64,000 bases of DNA from Arthrobacter sp. ISL-5. GTDB lineage: Bacteria; Actinomycetota; Actinomycetes; Actinomycetales; Micrococcaceae. Below, piece after piece: positions 24,975 through 33,986 of this stretch. The stretch is taken from contig NZ_JAGGPM010000011.1 in the NCBI RefSeq assembly GCF_018613835.1, positions 1-64,000 of the forward strand, written 5' to 3'. The notes beneath the pieces were generated by a model. The model worked only from the letters and a program-made list of their open reading frames with translations, ran no database searches and was not told the DNA's origin. The translations under genes were made by a program, and so were the position numbers. How positions within the stretch are numbered: the stretch's first letter is position 1; the number at the start of each line of letters is the position of its first letter.

Positions 24975-26654
24975 TTATGTCACGGAGTTAGGTCCCGTCG
25001 GGAGCTTCTCTGCCCTGCTACGCTGCAGGTAAGTTGGCCGACCGGCTAACCAAGTTCCGAGGACTTCGATGTCAGCGAGTCGGTCGTCTTGGACCTGCAT
25101 CGGGTTGGCCGAGAGCAGGGCCATGTCGGCGCGCATCCCGGGGCGGAGCGTGCCCCATTCATGCTCAGCAAAGGCCTGATAGGACACCCCGGAAGTGTAC
25201 GCTGCCAGTGCAGTTTCAATATCTACGCGTTCGTCGGGTATCCAGCCGGCGGCGGGAAGGTGATCGGCTGTTTGTCGCGTGACCGCCGTTGCGAGCCCTG
25301 GGAGGGGATGGTGCCCGGTAACGGGCCAGTCGCTGCCGAAGGAGAGCGGGACCCCGGCTTTCGCCAGTGATGCGATGGGGTATTGCAGCTGGGCGCGGGG
25401 GTTGCCCAACCGAGGAATGGTCAGCAGGCGCATGACGTCGTCAGCGCAGGCCCATAGCGGCTCAAAGTTGGCCACGGCGCCCAGTTTTACCAAGCGGGGA
25501 ATGTCGTTCGGATCGACAACCTGCAGGTGTGCGATCACCGGCCTGCGGTCCCGGGGTCCGTTTCGTCGCTGGACTACTTCGAGGGCGTCCAGGGCCATGC
25601 GCACGGCAGCATCGCCGATGGCGTGCAGGTGGAGCTGAAATCCGAGAGCGTCAAACCTCGCCATTGCGTCGTGCAGGTCCTCGGGTAGCCAATTGGGCAG
25701 TCCGGCCTCCCCGGGGGCGTCCGTGTAGGGGGTCAGCATGAAGGCGGTGCGGCTTTCGATGATGCCGTCCAGAAAGAACTTCACCGTGTTGGCCGTGAGC
25801 ATGGGGCTACCGAGCTCTCGGATCCGGCGCCGCGCCGTTTCGAACCCGGGGGGTTGATTGGTCCAATCTTGAGGATCGGCACGGAACGCGAGGTTGATCC
25901 TGGCGTTCAACCGGCCGGCACTGGCCGCGGTCAGGTATGCGGGAACGTCGTCCAGTTCCACCCAGGCATCCTGGATCCATGTCACTCCAGCCGCGGCGTA
26001 TCGTGCGGTCGCGGACTCCAAAGCGTTTACGCGGTCCTCCAAGCTGTAGCCGGGCGCGACTCGGAGGACAAGGTCGATCGCGCCGGCTTCCATCAGGGTG
26101 CCGCGTGGAGACCCATCCGGCCGTCGCACGATCCGGCCGAGTGCCGGCTCGGGCGTGCTGCGATCGATGCCGGCGGCGCGGAGGGCTGCGGAGTTCACCC
26201 ACACCGTGTGATAGTCCCAGGACTTCAACAGAACCGGACGGTCCGGCACCGCTGCGTCAAGCCATTCGGCGTCAAACACTCCGTCCGGTGCGAGGGTTGC
26301 GTCGTAGCTGGCACCGATAATCCAGTCGTCCGCCGGGTGTGCGTTGGCCCATTTCCGGACAGCTTCGGCGATTTCGGGCACGGATGTGCAGGAACGGATT
26401 TGCGGGCCCATCTCTTCCAGCCCGCCGAGAAGGGGATGGGCGTGGCCGTCAGCGAATGAAGCCGATAGGTAGCCGCCGTCAAGGTCCACCGTCTCATCTG
26501 CCCTGGACGCCAGCGCGAGTGCCTCAACGCCCACTGCTTCGATCATTCCATCCCGAACTGCAAGCGCCGTTAAAGGAGGGCCAGTCTCGGCCTCCTGACG
26601 CTGTAAGACGCCGGAGGGTGCAATGGTGCCGCCCGTAAAGAGAGTCAAAGCCAC
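24975..26654 (-). CDS. YtcJ-type metal-dependent amidohydrolase (1 of 3)
   Basis: The 559-residue enzyme belongs to the COG1574/YtcJ group, which includes N-substituted formamide deformylase and other exo-acting amide hydrolases. Visible motifs are SFADGHAHPLLGG near residue 66 (metal HxH), VKFFLDGIIES, LHLHAIGDAAVR and SFGSDWPV. The GTG start at 26652-26654 has AGGAG six bases upstream. It lies 50 bases downstream of an amino-acid-type permease gene on the same strand, so import followed by intracellular amide hydrolysis is likely. Substrates in this group are poorly known, and I cannot name one. Confidence 0.85.
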   Translation of the reverse strand: MALTLFTGGTIAPSGVLQRQEAETGPPLTALAVRDGMIEAVGVEALALASRADETVDLDGGYLSASFADGHAHPLLGGLEEMGPQIRSCTSVPEIAEAVRKWANAHPADDWIIGASYDATLAPDGVFDAEWLDAAVPDRPVLLKSWDYHTVWVNSAALRAAGIDRSTPEPALGRIVRRPDGSPRGTLMEAGAIDLVLRVAPGYSLEDRVNALESATARYAAAGVTWIQDAWVELDDVPAYLTAASAGRLNARINLAFRADPQDWTNQPPGFETARRRIRELGSPMLTANTVKFFLDGIIESRTAFMLTPYTDAPGEAGLPNWLPEDLHDAMARFDALGFQLHLHAIGDAAVRMALDALEVVQRRNGPRDRRPVIAHLQVVDPNDIPRLVKLGAVANFEPLWACADDVMRLLTIPRLGNPRAQLQYPIASLAKAGVPLSFGSDWPVTGHHPLPGLATAVTRQTADHLPAAGWIPDERVDIETALAAYTSGVSYQAFAEHEWGTLRPGMRADMALLSANPMQVQDDRLADIEVLGTWLAGRPTYLQRSRAEKLPTGPNSVT

Positions 26655-26704
26655 GGGAACTCCTGATTGTGCTGAGCTTCGGGTTGCTGCATTGTTTCAG
26701 ACAC

Positions 26705-28093
26705 CTATGCTTCCTCAAGTTGTAGATGAGGTGTGGGACGGCGGAATCCGCGTGTAAGGAAGGCCAGGTAAGCCAGGCCCAGACCAGCCCAGGCGAGACC
26801 CAGAGAGAATGACAGTCCACTCAAGCTTGTCCAGAGCCAGAGCGTCAGCACAAATCCCGTTCCCGGTAGCAGGAGGTTATGGATCAAGCCTTTCGGTCCA
26901 CGATTCTTCTGATCGATGAAGTAGTGCTTGATAACGGACATATTGACTACAGAGAAGGCGACCAGGGCGCCGAAGCTGATCAGTGAGGACACGGTTGTCA
27001 GGTCGAGAACTAGGGCCAGCAGCGCTACTGCCGAGGTCAGGACGATAGGAACAACTGGCGTGCCCAGACGCGGATGGAGGCGTCCAAAGACCGAGGGAAG
27101 GACCCGGTCACGGCCCATGGAGTAGATGATGCGCGAAACCGAAGCTTGGGAGGTCAGTGCCGACCCGAGGCTTCCCGCAATGTATGCGGCGGTGAAAAAC
27201 GCCACAAGAAGGTCGCCACCTGCGGTACCTACCACGTCGATTGCCGCGGAGTCCGGATTGGAGAAGGTGCCTACTGGAAGCAACAGGTGGCTGATGTAGG
27301 CCAGTCCCAGGAAGATCAATCCGGCCAGGACGGTGGTCAGCATGATGGCCCGGGGGATACTGCGCCGCGGATTCTTAGCCTCTTCGGCGAATGTCGAGAT
27401 GGCGTCAAATCCAAGGTACGACAGGCACAGGATTGCAGAGCCGGCCAGGATAGGTGAAAAGCCTTCGGCGCCGTCGACTCCAGTAAAAGGGGCAAGAAGA
27501 TCAACCTTGCCGGAACCCGTGACGGAAGCGAAGGCGAGTACGACGAACAGCACAATGAAAAGAGCCTGGAGTCCGATGACTACAAAGTTCGCCCTCGCTA
27601 CCGCTGTAATCCCGACGATGTTCAGCGCGGTCACGGCGCCGATGGAAACGACCATGAACAACCATGCAGGGACGGCCGGGAAAGCAGCGTTAAGGTAGAT
27701 GCCTATTAGCAGGTAATTGATCATCGGCAGCAGCAGATAGTCAAGCAGCAGGGACCAGCCGGCCATGAAACCTAGACCGGGGCCGAATGATCTTGTGGCG
27801 TAGGTGTAGGCGGAGCCAGCGAACGGGAAGGCTTGGGCCATTCGACCGTATGACCGGGCGGTGAACAGCATGACAACCAAAGCGGCGGCGTATGCCGCTG
27901 AGAGGCGCCCGCCTGTTAGTTCGACGACAATTCCGTAGGTGCTGAATATTGTGAGGGGCACCATGTACACCAGGCCCAGCAATACCAGTGAGGGAACCCC
28001 TAGAACCCGGCGCCAGCCGTTACCCGTTATCCCGGTTTGGCGGACTGCATGGTTCCCATCGGTCGGGGTCTGCGTATCAAAAGCGGAGCTCAT
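26705..28093 (-). CDS. APC-family amino acid/amine permease
   Basis: This 462-residue protein has about twelve hydrophobic segments and APC motifs (VYMVPLTIFSTYGIVVELTG near the N-terminus, then GSAYTYATRSFGPGLGF and STFAEEAKNPRRSIPRAI). It should carry an amino acid, amine or amide across the membrane. I chose the ATG at 28091-28093, preceded by AGGA; an upstream in-frame ATG at 28117 lacks support. It heads a two-gene operon with the YtcJ-type amidohydrolase. Two dyads 170-210 bases upstream are candidate operators. No regulator gene is adjacent. Confidence 0.87.
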   Translation of the reverse strand: MSSAFDTQTPTDGNHAVRQTGITGNGWRRVLGVPSLVLLGLVYMVPLTIFSTYGIVVELTGGRLSAAYAAALVVMLFTARSYGRMAQAFPFAGSAYTYATRSFGPGLGFMAGWSLLLDYLLLPMINYLLIGIYLNAAFPAVPAWLFMVVSIGAVTALNIVGITAVARANFVVIGLQALFIVLFVVLAFASVTGSGKVDLLAPFTGVDGAEGFSPILAGSAILCLSYLGFDAISTFAEEAKNPRRSIPRAIMLTTVLAGLIFLGLAYISHLLLPVGTFSNPDSAAIDVVGTAGGDLLVAFFTAAYIAGSLGSALTSQASVSRIIYSMGRDRVLPSVFGRLHPRLGTPVVPIVLTSAVALLALVLDLTTVSSLISFGALVAFSVVNMSVIKHYFIDQKNRGPKGLIHNLLLPGTGFVLTLWLWTSLSGLSFSLGLAWAGLGLAYLAFLTRGFRRPTPHLQLEEA

Positions 28094-28260
28094 GGGTTTC
28101 CTAAGCGTAGAGGCCACCGAGAGTCAGCGGCGGGAAGGGCATGAGTAGAAGCAAAAGCTCGTTGTTGGATACCAAGGCGCTGGGAATCGGTGGCAAGCCG
28201 TCGGTGCCACTCCCCATGGTGTCGCGGTTTACGCGAGTCCAGTTCCGTGGTGCCCGGATA

Positions 28261-28303
28261 TAAATGAATGTGGTTCATTTAGTAAAGCAGTGACGTCAGT
28301 CAC
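28261..28303 (-). promoter_or_regulatory. two dyads upstream of the permease-amidohydrolase operon
   Basis: TAAATGAA (28261-28268) and TTCATTTA (28274-28281) form a perfect 8+8 dyad with a 5-base spacer, in an AT-rich patch. GTGAC (28290-28294) and GTCAC (28299-28303) form a second. Both lie upstream of the permease start at 28093 and could be regulator sites; the regulator is unknown. Confidence 0.45.
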
Positions 28304-28936
28304 GGTCAAGTACCGCCGTCAAAATTACGCACCCAGATCCAGAAGCTCCCACGCCGCCTGAATCATGCGGTCGGGATTCAGTGGCCGGTGAAGCGTGCGA
28401 AGGAGAACATCGAACTGTCGCGCCAGCGCGTCCCATACCGCAACCCATTCCAGACACTCCCCGGTGGCCAAAATTCCGGTACAACCCGACCTGGTACTTT
28501 CGCGTATACCCGCCCGAGGAAATGCCCGGTGAAGGCGGCCTAACCGCTAGTGGTGCGGGCGTTAAGTGTAGGTAAGCACCACGTTCGAGAATGTTGCCTG
28601 AGGCAACAACAAGACATAAGAGGTTCTTATCGGCTTGCGGAGAGCCTCGGGGTCGCCCGCTCGCGCTTTGGCCTGACACCGACCTCTCCACAGACACCAC
28701 CTCTCCACAGACACCACCTCGGCGTCTCACCATTCCGTCATGTAGTCATCCAACACGCAGGCAATGAATGGATATGAAGAACCAGCCAGGCAGCCGGTAC
28801 CACTCCTCCGGGACCTTCTCGCTCCAAATCCACAGCGTTATGTCGTGGAGGCCAGAGGAAACCATGAAGAGTAACTAGCCCCTTACCCAGCCGCCGCACT
28901 TCAGGAAGGAGGTAGCCGGCAACAGTAGCTGGCACC
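28304..28936. other. non-coding stretch with one long palindrome
   Basis: No gene is supported here. The main signal is the perfect 17-base palindrome TGTTGCCTGAGGCAACA at 28592-28608. A shorter relative, TGTTGCCTGCAACA, occurs at 51005-51018 in the other non-coding region. Both lie within about 500 bases of the tRNA-like repeats. Confidence 0.4.
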
Positions 28937-28959
28937 AAAAAAGGCCCCCGAAGGGGCCC
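28937..28959 (-). terminator. rho-independent terminator, minus strand
   Basis: On the minus strand GGCCCC, a TTCG loop and GGGGCC are followed directly by six T residues (28937-28942 on the complement). It lies about 60 bases downstream of the tRNA-3'-like sequence at 29017-29038 and could be the original terminator of that tRNA gene. Confidence 0.75.
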
Positions 28960-29015
28960 ATACGTGAACATTTGTCCACAGTCAGAGCCCCAAACGGCCC
29001 TGACCTGCGGAAACA

Positions 29016-29141
29016 CTGTGCCCGAGGTGGGACTCGAACTGCATTCCAGCCCTCGCAAATACTGGGAACTCCCGAAAACATAGGCAATCCGGCCCAGTCC
29101 GGCCGATGTACGACCGCGTCCGAAGCCAAAAGTGTGGACAG
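29016..29141 (-). repeat. 126-base repeat beginning with a tRNA-Leu 3'-end-like sequence, copy A
   Basis: On the minus strand the segment ends in TTCGAGTCCCACCTCGGGCA plus CA, which looks like the T-loop, T-stem and acceptor strand of an actinobacterial tRNA-Leu. The tRNA body is absent. The full 126 bases align without gaps to 51463-51588, with about 107 of 124 positions identical by eye. A DnaA-box-like TTGTCCACA lies nearby at 28972-28980. The arrangement suggests a tRNA attachment site. Confidence 0.6.
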
Positions 29142-29372
29142 TAATGATGGAATTGGTTGTGTCGCGGCGTGGCTCCAAGTGTGGCTGACGCCCTGTGAGG
29201 GGTTTGTCTTGACATTGATCTGTCCGCCGCGACACGACCGCAGTAAACGCGGCGGCCAGGTGGACATGACCTTATAGGAGCCTGTTCCGAAGAGTCCCAT
29301 TACTGTCTTGTCTGCCCACCCGGGCCGGCGTGCCCTTTTCTCATCGCATGCAAAGGTCAGGGCAGTTTCATC
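29142..29372 (+). ncRNA. candidate IS110 bridge-RNA region (left end)
   Basis: IS110 elements encode a guide (bridge) RNA in the non-coding end beside the recombinase gene. This leader has the right size and holds AAGTGTGG (29177-29184), identical to the left target flank at 29130-29137. It also has a short CCCT-gtg-AGGG hairpin at 29191-29201 and GTGGACA at 29260-29266. The boundaries and fold of any RNA are unknown; only the position is supported. Confidence 0.35.
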
Positions 29373-30461
29373 ATGGCAAAGGAACATCTGAAAGTCATCG
29401 CCGGGATCGATACCCACGCCGATACCCACCACGTCGCCCTCATCACCGATACCGGCCGGCACGTCGCCGACAGGGAATTCCCTGCCGCGGGGTCCGGCTA
29501 CCAGGGCATCATCGAGTTCATCGCAGAGTTCGGTCCGGTCCTCGCCGCGGGCGTGGAAGGGACCGGCAGCTACGGGGCCGAGCTCTCACGCGTGCTCGTC
29601 CGTGAGGGCATTAACGTCGTGGAGGTGATGCGCCCGAACCGGCAGGCCCGTCGGCTGCAGGGAAAATCCGATCCGCTCGATGCCTATCAGGCCGCCGAAT
29701 CGGTGCTGGCCGGCCGCGCCGGCGCCACCCCGAAATCCCGGGACGGGGCGGTGGAATCGTTGCGGGTGTTGCGCGCTGAGCGCGCCACGGCAATGCGGGC
29801 CCGGGTCGCCGCGATGGCCCAGGTCAGGGCGATCCTGGTGACCGCACCGGAGACAATCCGCGCCAGATACCGGGCCATGACCAGTCCCGCTTTGATGGCT
29901 GCACTGGAGAAGACACGGCCCGCCGGACTGCCGTCCGAGCCGCTGACCAGCACCGCGACCGTGCTGAAACGGCTCGCCGTCCGCTACCGGCACCTGCACC
30001 AGGAGCTGGCACTGATCGATGCCGAACTCGACGCCATCCTCGCCCTCCATGCACCGATGCTGCGCGATCTACAGGGCGTTGGCACCGACGTCGCCAGCCA
30101 GCTCCTCGTGACGGTGGGAGACAACCCCGAGCGCGTCACTACCGAAGCGAAGTTCGCCGCACTGGTCGGCGTCGCTCCGATCCCCGCATCATCGGGAAAG
30201 ACCTCGCGTCATCGGCTCAGCCGGGCAGGCGACCGGCAGGCCAACAAAGCCATCCACCGCGTGGTCCTCGTGCGGATGAGGTACGACGCCAGGACCAGGG
30301 CCTATGTGGCCAGGCGACATCAGGAAGGCAAGAGCACCAAGGAAATCATGCGCTGCCTCTCTAAAGCTACGTCGCCCGGGAAGTCTACGACCAGCTTCTC
30401 CACCCACGCCCCGGCCCCGACGCCGGAACCCTCCGGGCAACACGCACAGCCAAGCAGCTGA
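29373..30461 (+). CDS. IS110-family recombinase (DEDD transposase), C-terminus frameshifted
   Basis: The 362-residue product keeps the RuvC-like DEDD residues Asp13 (GIDTHAD), Glu62 (GVEGTGSYG), Asp100 and Asp103 (KSDPLDAY), and the Tnp-domain serine region PASSGKTSRHR near residue 274. After EIMRCLSK the frame becomes Pro/Ser-rich. A one-base correction near 30361-30367 instead gives YVAREVYDQLLHPRPG and a C-terminal helix-turn-helix-like tail (LTLQQAADALHVWPTALSRL) that ends at 30634, as in intact actinobacterial relatives. The catalytic parts are whole, but the tail is lost, so activity is uncertain. Several near-stop residues are non-native. Confidence 0.85.
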   Translation: MAKEHLKVIAGIDTHADTHHVALITDTGRHVADREFPAAGSGYQGIIEFIAEFGPVLAAGVEGTGSYGAELSRVLVREGINVVEVMRPNRQARRLQGKSDPLDAYQAAESVLAGRAGATPKSRDGAVESLRVLRAERATAMRARVAAMAQVRAILVTAPETIRARYRAMTSPALMAALEKTRPAGLPSEPLTSTATVLKRLAVRYRHLHQELALIDAELDAILALHAPMLRDLQGVGTDVASQLLVTVGDNPERVTTEAKFAALVGVAPIPASSGKTSRHRLSRAGDRQANKAIHRVVLVRMRYDARTRAYVARRHQEGKSTKEIMRCLSKATSPGKSTTSFSTHAPAPTPEPSGQHAQPSS

Positions 30462-30866
30462 CCCTTCAACAGGCCGCAGACGCCCTCCACGTCTGGCCCA
30501 CCGCACTGTCCCGCCTCGAACGCGGACTCACCCACGACAACGACTTCCACAAACGCTACGAAACCCGGCTCAACTCTCAATCCCCTGAAAGCGTAGAGAC
30601 TGCGCATTGTGAGTTGGCCCGAGTCTTGGCCTAGCGCCGCGCGCCAGGGGGCGGGCTTGGCGTGCCCCGTGCGCTGGCTACAAGACCGGGGCCGCGGAGG
30701 CTCCGGGGTCAAAGGCGGCCGTAGGCCGTCGCGCAGCGATCGCAGACCCTTGAGGCTGGAGAAGCCGGCCCCGGTAGCCTGTGCGGCCACGTGGCTCAAC
30801 GACCATTGACAACAATAGGAGGACAGTGTCCACACCCAACTTCACCCTCCCGCACCCCGAAACGCC

Positions 30867-30905
30867 AACCGCGCTCCCGCACCGAGGAAGCGCGGGTTCT
30901 TTATT
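30867..30905 (+). terminator. rho-independent terminator, plus strand
   Basis: AACCGCGCT (30867-30875) pairs with AGCGCGGGTT (30889-30898) with one bulged base, followed by CTTTATT. It lies just past the inferred end of the IS110 element. The 330 bases from 30906 to 31237 hold no gene I can support. Confidence 0.55.
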
Positions 30906-31237
30906 CAATGACGTAGGCGGCGGACATCCCGGGCGAGTTCTCCCATTTTCGTTTCTTGGTGAGATGCCGCCCGCCGGAGTGACAACGGACCATTTAGCGG
31001 CAACAACACGTCCTTCACGCGTTTCGTAAGCTGTCCGGCAGGCCAGCACAGGACCACGCCAAAATTGGCTTCGCAGCCACACGGCTTCCGTTAGAACCCG
31101 TCGTACTGTGAGGGGTCGCGGACATCCGGTCCTTTGTCGGGATAAACAACAGCCTCCCCGCCGAGTTCGGGCGCAACCGCTCGAAGAGATGCGAGGCAAG
31201 GTTTTCCGGCAAACAAACGGGCCTCCGGATGCTGAGG

Positions 31238-32578
31238 CTACTTCGTGAGGTCCTTGCCCCTGGTTTCCGGAAGTTTCCAGGCCACCAGGGTTGAGATGAC
31301 CAACAGTGCCACCACGTAAATCGTGAAGGCCGAGGGCCCGAAGACTGCGTTGGACCAGCTCTGCAGGTACGGTGCGGTACCGCCGAAGATGGCCACGGCT
31401 ACCGCGTACGGCACCGCCACACCCACGGTGCGGATCCGGGTGGGGAACAGTTCGGCGAAGACTGCCGGGGTGACGGCGAGGGTGGCGCCCATCAGCACCA
31501 GGATAAGGGTGGCCGGAAGGAACAGGGACCAGAAACTCTGGCCCACGGTGTTGACGAGCAGCGGGAACAGCACGATGGGTGCACCGGTGCCGATCATCAT
31601 GCTGGCGCGGCGGCCAAAGCGGTCTGAGAACTTGCCCCAGAAGGGAAGCGAGATGATCAGGACGACGTTGCTTAAGACGCTGGCCAGCAGCGCCGTTCCC
31701 TGGTCCATCTTGTGGATGATGACGGCCTGCTGGACTGCACTCACGGACCACACGTAGTAGCAGACGGTGGCACCGATGCCCAGCCCGATCACCCGGACGG
31801 CCGAGCGCCAGTTACGGCGGATCTCGGGCCAGATCGGAGGGCAGACAGTGGCCTTAGCTGCGGTAAAGGCTTCGGTCTCCTTCATCCGGGACCGGGCAAC
31901 AAGGGTGTAGAGGCCAAGCACCGCTCCGATGATGAAGGGGATGCGCCAGCCCCAGGCCTGCATGTCCTGCTTGCTCAGCAGCAGATTGAGGATGTAGCCG
32001 AAAAGCAGGCCGATCACGATGCCGGAGGTCCCGGATACATAGATCAGCGAGGACCACAGCCCGCGGCGCGCTGCGGGCGCGGACTCCGCGATGTAGGTCT
32101 GTGCCGAGGGCATCTCGCCGCCGTGCGCCAGTCCCTGCAGCAGGCGGGCCGTCAGGAGCACCACCGCGGCCCAGGCTCCGGCGGCACTGTACGTGGGAAC
32201 CAAGCCAATCATGAGCGACCCGAGGGACGCCAGGCTCACCGTGGAGATCATGGAGGCGCGGCGGCCGAGGTGGTCCGCCAGCCAGCCGAAGACGAATCCG
32301 CCCACCGGCCGGGCGACGAATCCGACGGCGAACACGGCCATCGCGCCGAGGAGTGCGGCCAGCGGGTCCCTGGGGTTGAACACCTCGGTGGCAAAGTAGA
32401 TGGCGAAGGCTGAGTAGATCCCCCAGTCGTACCATTCCAGGGCGTTGCCCATGCCGGTGGCGAGAAGGGTCTGCCGCTGCTCCTTAGTTGCTTTGGTGGG
32501 CGCGACGGTGGCGGGGTTCGGGTGGGCCGAAACCTCGGCCACCTGATCGTGGGCGCGGGTAGCTGAATCGTGGGTCAT
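31238..32578 (-). CDS. MFS transporter, metabolite:H+ symporter (MHS) family
   Basis: The 446-residue protein has twelve predicted membrane segments and MHS-type motifs: ALEWYDWGIYSAFAIYF in the first segment, GWLADHLGRRASM in the loop between segments 2 and 3, and ARLLQGLAHGGEMPSAQTY. Family members carry organic acids, osmolytes or aromatic acids with protons. It lies 34 bases downstream of the M20 amidohydrolase gene, so it may import that enzyme's acyl-amino-acid substrate or export a product. The gene is intact and the start ATG is conventional. The cargo is unknown. Confidence 0.85.
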   Translation of the reverse strand: MTHDSATRAHDQVAEVSAHPNPATVAPTKATKEQRQTLLATGMGNALEWYDWGIYSAFAIYFATEVFNPRDPLAALLGAMAVFAVGFVARPVGGFVFGWLADHLGRRASMISTVSLASLGSLMIGLVPTYSAAGAWAAVVLLTARLLQGLAHGGEMPSAQTYIAESAPAARRGLWSSLIYVSGTSGIVIGLLFGYILNLLLSKQDMQAWGWRIPFIIGAVLGLYTLVARSRMKETEAFTAAKATVCPPIWPEIRRNWRSAVRVIGLGIGATVCYYVWSVSAVQQAVIIHKMDQGTALLASVLSNVVLIISLPFWGKFSDRFGRRASMMIGTGAPIVLFPLLVNTVGQSFWSLFLPATLILVLMGATLAVTPAVFAELFPTRIRTVGVAVPYAVAVAIFGGTAPYLQSWSNAVFGPSAFTIYVVALLVISTLVAWKLPETRGKDLTK

Positions 32579-32612
32579 GGGGTTTCCTTGGGTGGGAGCC
32601 GGGAGGGCCGGG

Positions 32613-33839
32613 TCAGGCGGCGGCGAGCTGGGCGAGCCGCGCTAGGGCGAGCTGGGTGTACAGCGCGGTTCCGTCCACCAGCACGCTGTCATCGAACGTG
32701 GCGCGGGGTGAATGGTTGAAGGCTGCGTCCGGGCCGCCGCCAAGCGGGGTGGCGTCCAGGCAGATGAAGCTGCCCGGTACCCGGGCCAGAACGTCGGCGA
32801 AGTCCTCGGACCCGCCTAGCGGGGCGGGCAGGCTGTGGTGGCGTTCGGCGCCGAAGAGCTCATGGATCTGCTCGGCGGCGAAGGCGGTGTGGGCCGCGTC
32901 AGTGACAGTGACGCGTCCGCCCACGTGGTAGTTGATGTCCACGTCCAGCCCGTGGGCTGATGCGATGCCCTTGAGCAGGCGCGGGATGGCCGACTGCATC
33001 TTGGTGCGGGCTTCGTCCGAGTACATGCGCAAGCTGGCACCGAATTCGGCGGTGTCCGGGATGACGTTGATGGCTTCACCCGCCTTGACCATGCCCACGG
33101 AAACCACCACGGGGTCGTGGGCGTTGAACTGTCGCGTGACCATGTGCTGGAGGCCCAGGATCATTTCGGCCATCACCGGGACGGGATCCTTTGCCTGGTG
33201 CGGCGCCGAGCCGTGCCCGCCCCGGCCGATGACCTTGACGAAGACTGCGTCCGCGGCGGACATCATCACTCCGGCCTTGGTTTCGAACCGGCCGGTGTTG
33301 CCGCCGGCGCTGAAAACGTGCAGCCCGTAGGCCGCGTCGGCCTGGCGGCCGGACAACTCGAGAATGCCTTCTTCGATCATCATTGGGGCCCCGGCCAGCT
33401 GTTCCTCCGCCGGCTGGAACATCAGGACCACGTCGCCGGCCAGCTGGTGCCGCCGCTCGGCCAGCAGCCGCGCGGCGCCCACCAGCATGGAGGTGTGCAG
33501 GTCGTGGCCGCAGGCGTGCATCCGGTTCGGCGTCGTGGACGCGAAGTCGACGCCGGTTTCCTCCTGCAGCGGTAAAGCATCCATGTCGGCGCGGAGCAGG
33601 ACAGTGGGGCGGTCGACGGCGGACGGGTCACCGGTGGTGCCGCGCAGGACGGCCCCCACGGAAGTGAGGCCCTTGCCCAGCGTGACTTCCAGCGGCAGGT
33701 CGGACAATGCCTCCAGCACCTTCTCCTGGGTGCGGGGCAGTTCCAGGCCCAGTTCCGGGTGGCGGTGGAGGTCGTGGCGCAACTGGACGAGATCGCCGTG
33801 GAGTTCGCGGGCGTCTTCAAGGATTCGGGCGACGGACAC
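32613..33839 (-). CDS. M20-family amidohydrolase (hippurate/N-acyl amino acid hydrolase-like)
   Basis: This 408-residue metallopeptidase-like enzyme cleaves N-acyl amino acids or related amides. The dinuclear metal motifs are in place: RADMDALPLQEETG, MHACGHDLHTS and FQPAEEQLAGA, with the dimerisation domain between them and GGSEDFADVL near the end. I chose GTG at 33837-33839, with AAGGGAA eight bases upstream; in-frame codons further up have no ribosome site. It follows the peptide-type ABC importer genes on the same strand after a 147-base gap, which fits import followed by deacylation. The acyl group cannot be predicted. Confidence 0.87.
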   Translation of the reverse strand: MSVARILEDARELHGDLVQLRHDLHRHPELGLELPRTQEKVLEALSDLPLEVTLGKGLTSVGAVLRGTTGDPSAVDRPTVLLRADMDALPLQEETGVDFASTTPNRMHACGHDLHTSMLVGAARLLAERRHQLAGDVVLMFQPAEEQLAGAPMMIEEGILELSGRQADAAYGLHVFSAGGNTGRFETKAGVMMSAADAVFVKVIGRGGHGSAPHQAKDPVPVMAEMILGLQHMVTRQFNAHDPVVVSVGMVKAGEAINVIPDTAEFGASLRMYSDEARTKMQSAIPRLLKGIASAHGLDVDINYHVGGRVTVTDAAHTAFAAEQIHELFGAERHHSLPAPLGGSEDFADVLARVPGSFICLDATPLGGGPDAAFNHSPRATFDDSVLVDGTALYTQLALARLAQLAAA

Positions 33840-33986
33840 AGTGTGTTCCCTTCGGATGAACGGGTAGTCCACTGAAAAGTGGTTTGGCTTCCTTCGAGTA
33901 TGTGAGCTGGGCAACCTGCCGTCCATGACCTATATTGCAGGAATTGCATGCCGTTCCGGCATAACGCCGACTGAGCAGGGCGAACG

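Larger units (their letters stand above)
29142..30826 (+). mobile_element. IS110-family element (limits inferred)
   Basis: The recombinase gene at 29373 has 231 bases of leader and about 190 bases of non-coding tail. Limits are inferred from a split palindrome: GTGTGGACAG ends at 29141 and TGTCCACAC resumes at 30827, and GGACAG is present on both sides. An uninterrupted palindrome of this kind ends the sister repeat at 51579-51597. IS110 elements lack normal inverted repeats, so flank reconstruction is the best guide. About 1.68 kb is slightly long for the family. Confidence 0.6.

Noticed and set aside
28296-28733. A 145-codon minus-strand frame
   Set aside because: Arg/Gly/Ser-rich low-quality translation without a ribosome site; it spans the upstream regulatory dyads of the permease operon.
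29017-29038. A tRNA gene
   Set aside because: Only the T-loop, 3' T-stem and acceptor strand are present. No anticodon arm, D-arm or 5' acceptor strand can be found upstream, so it is a fragment. The same holds at 51464-51485.
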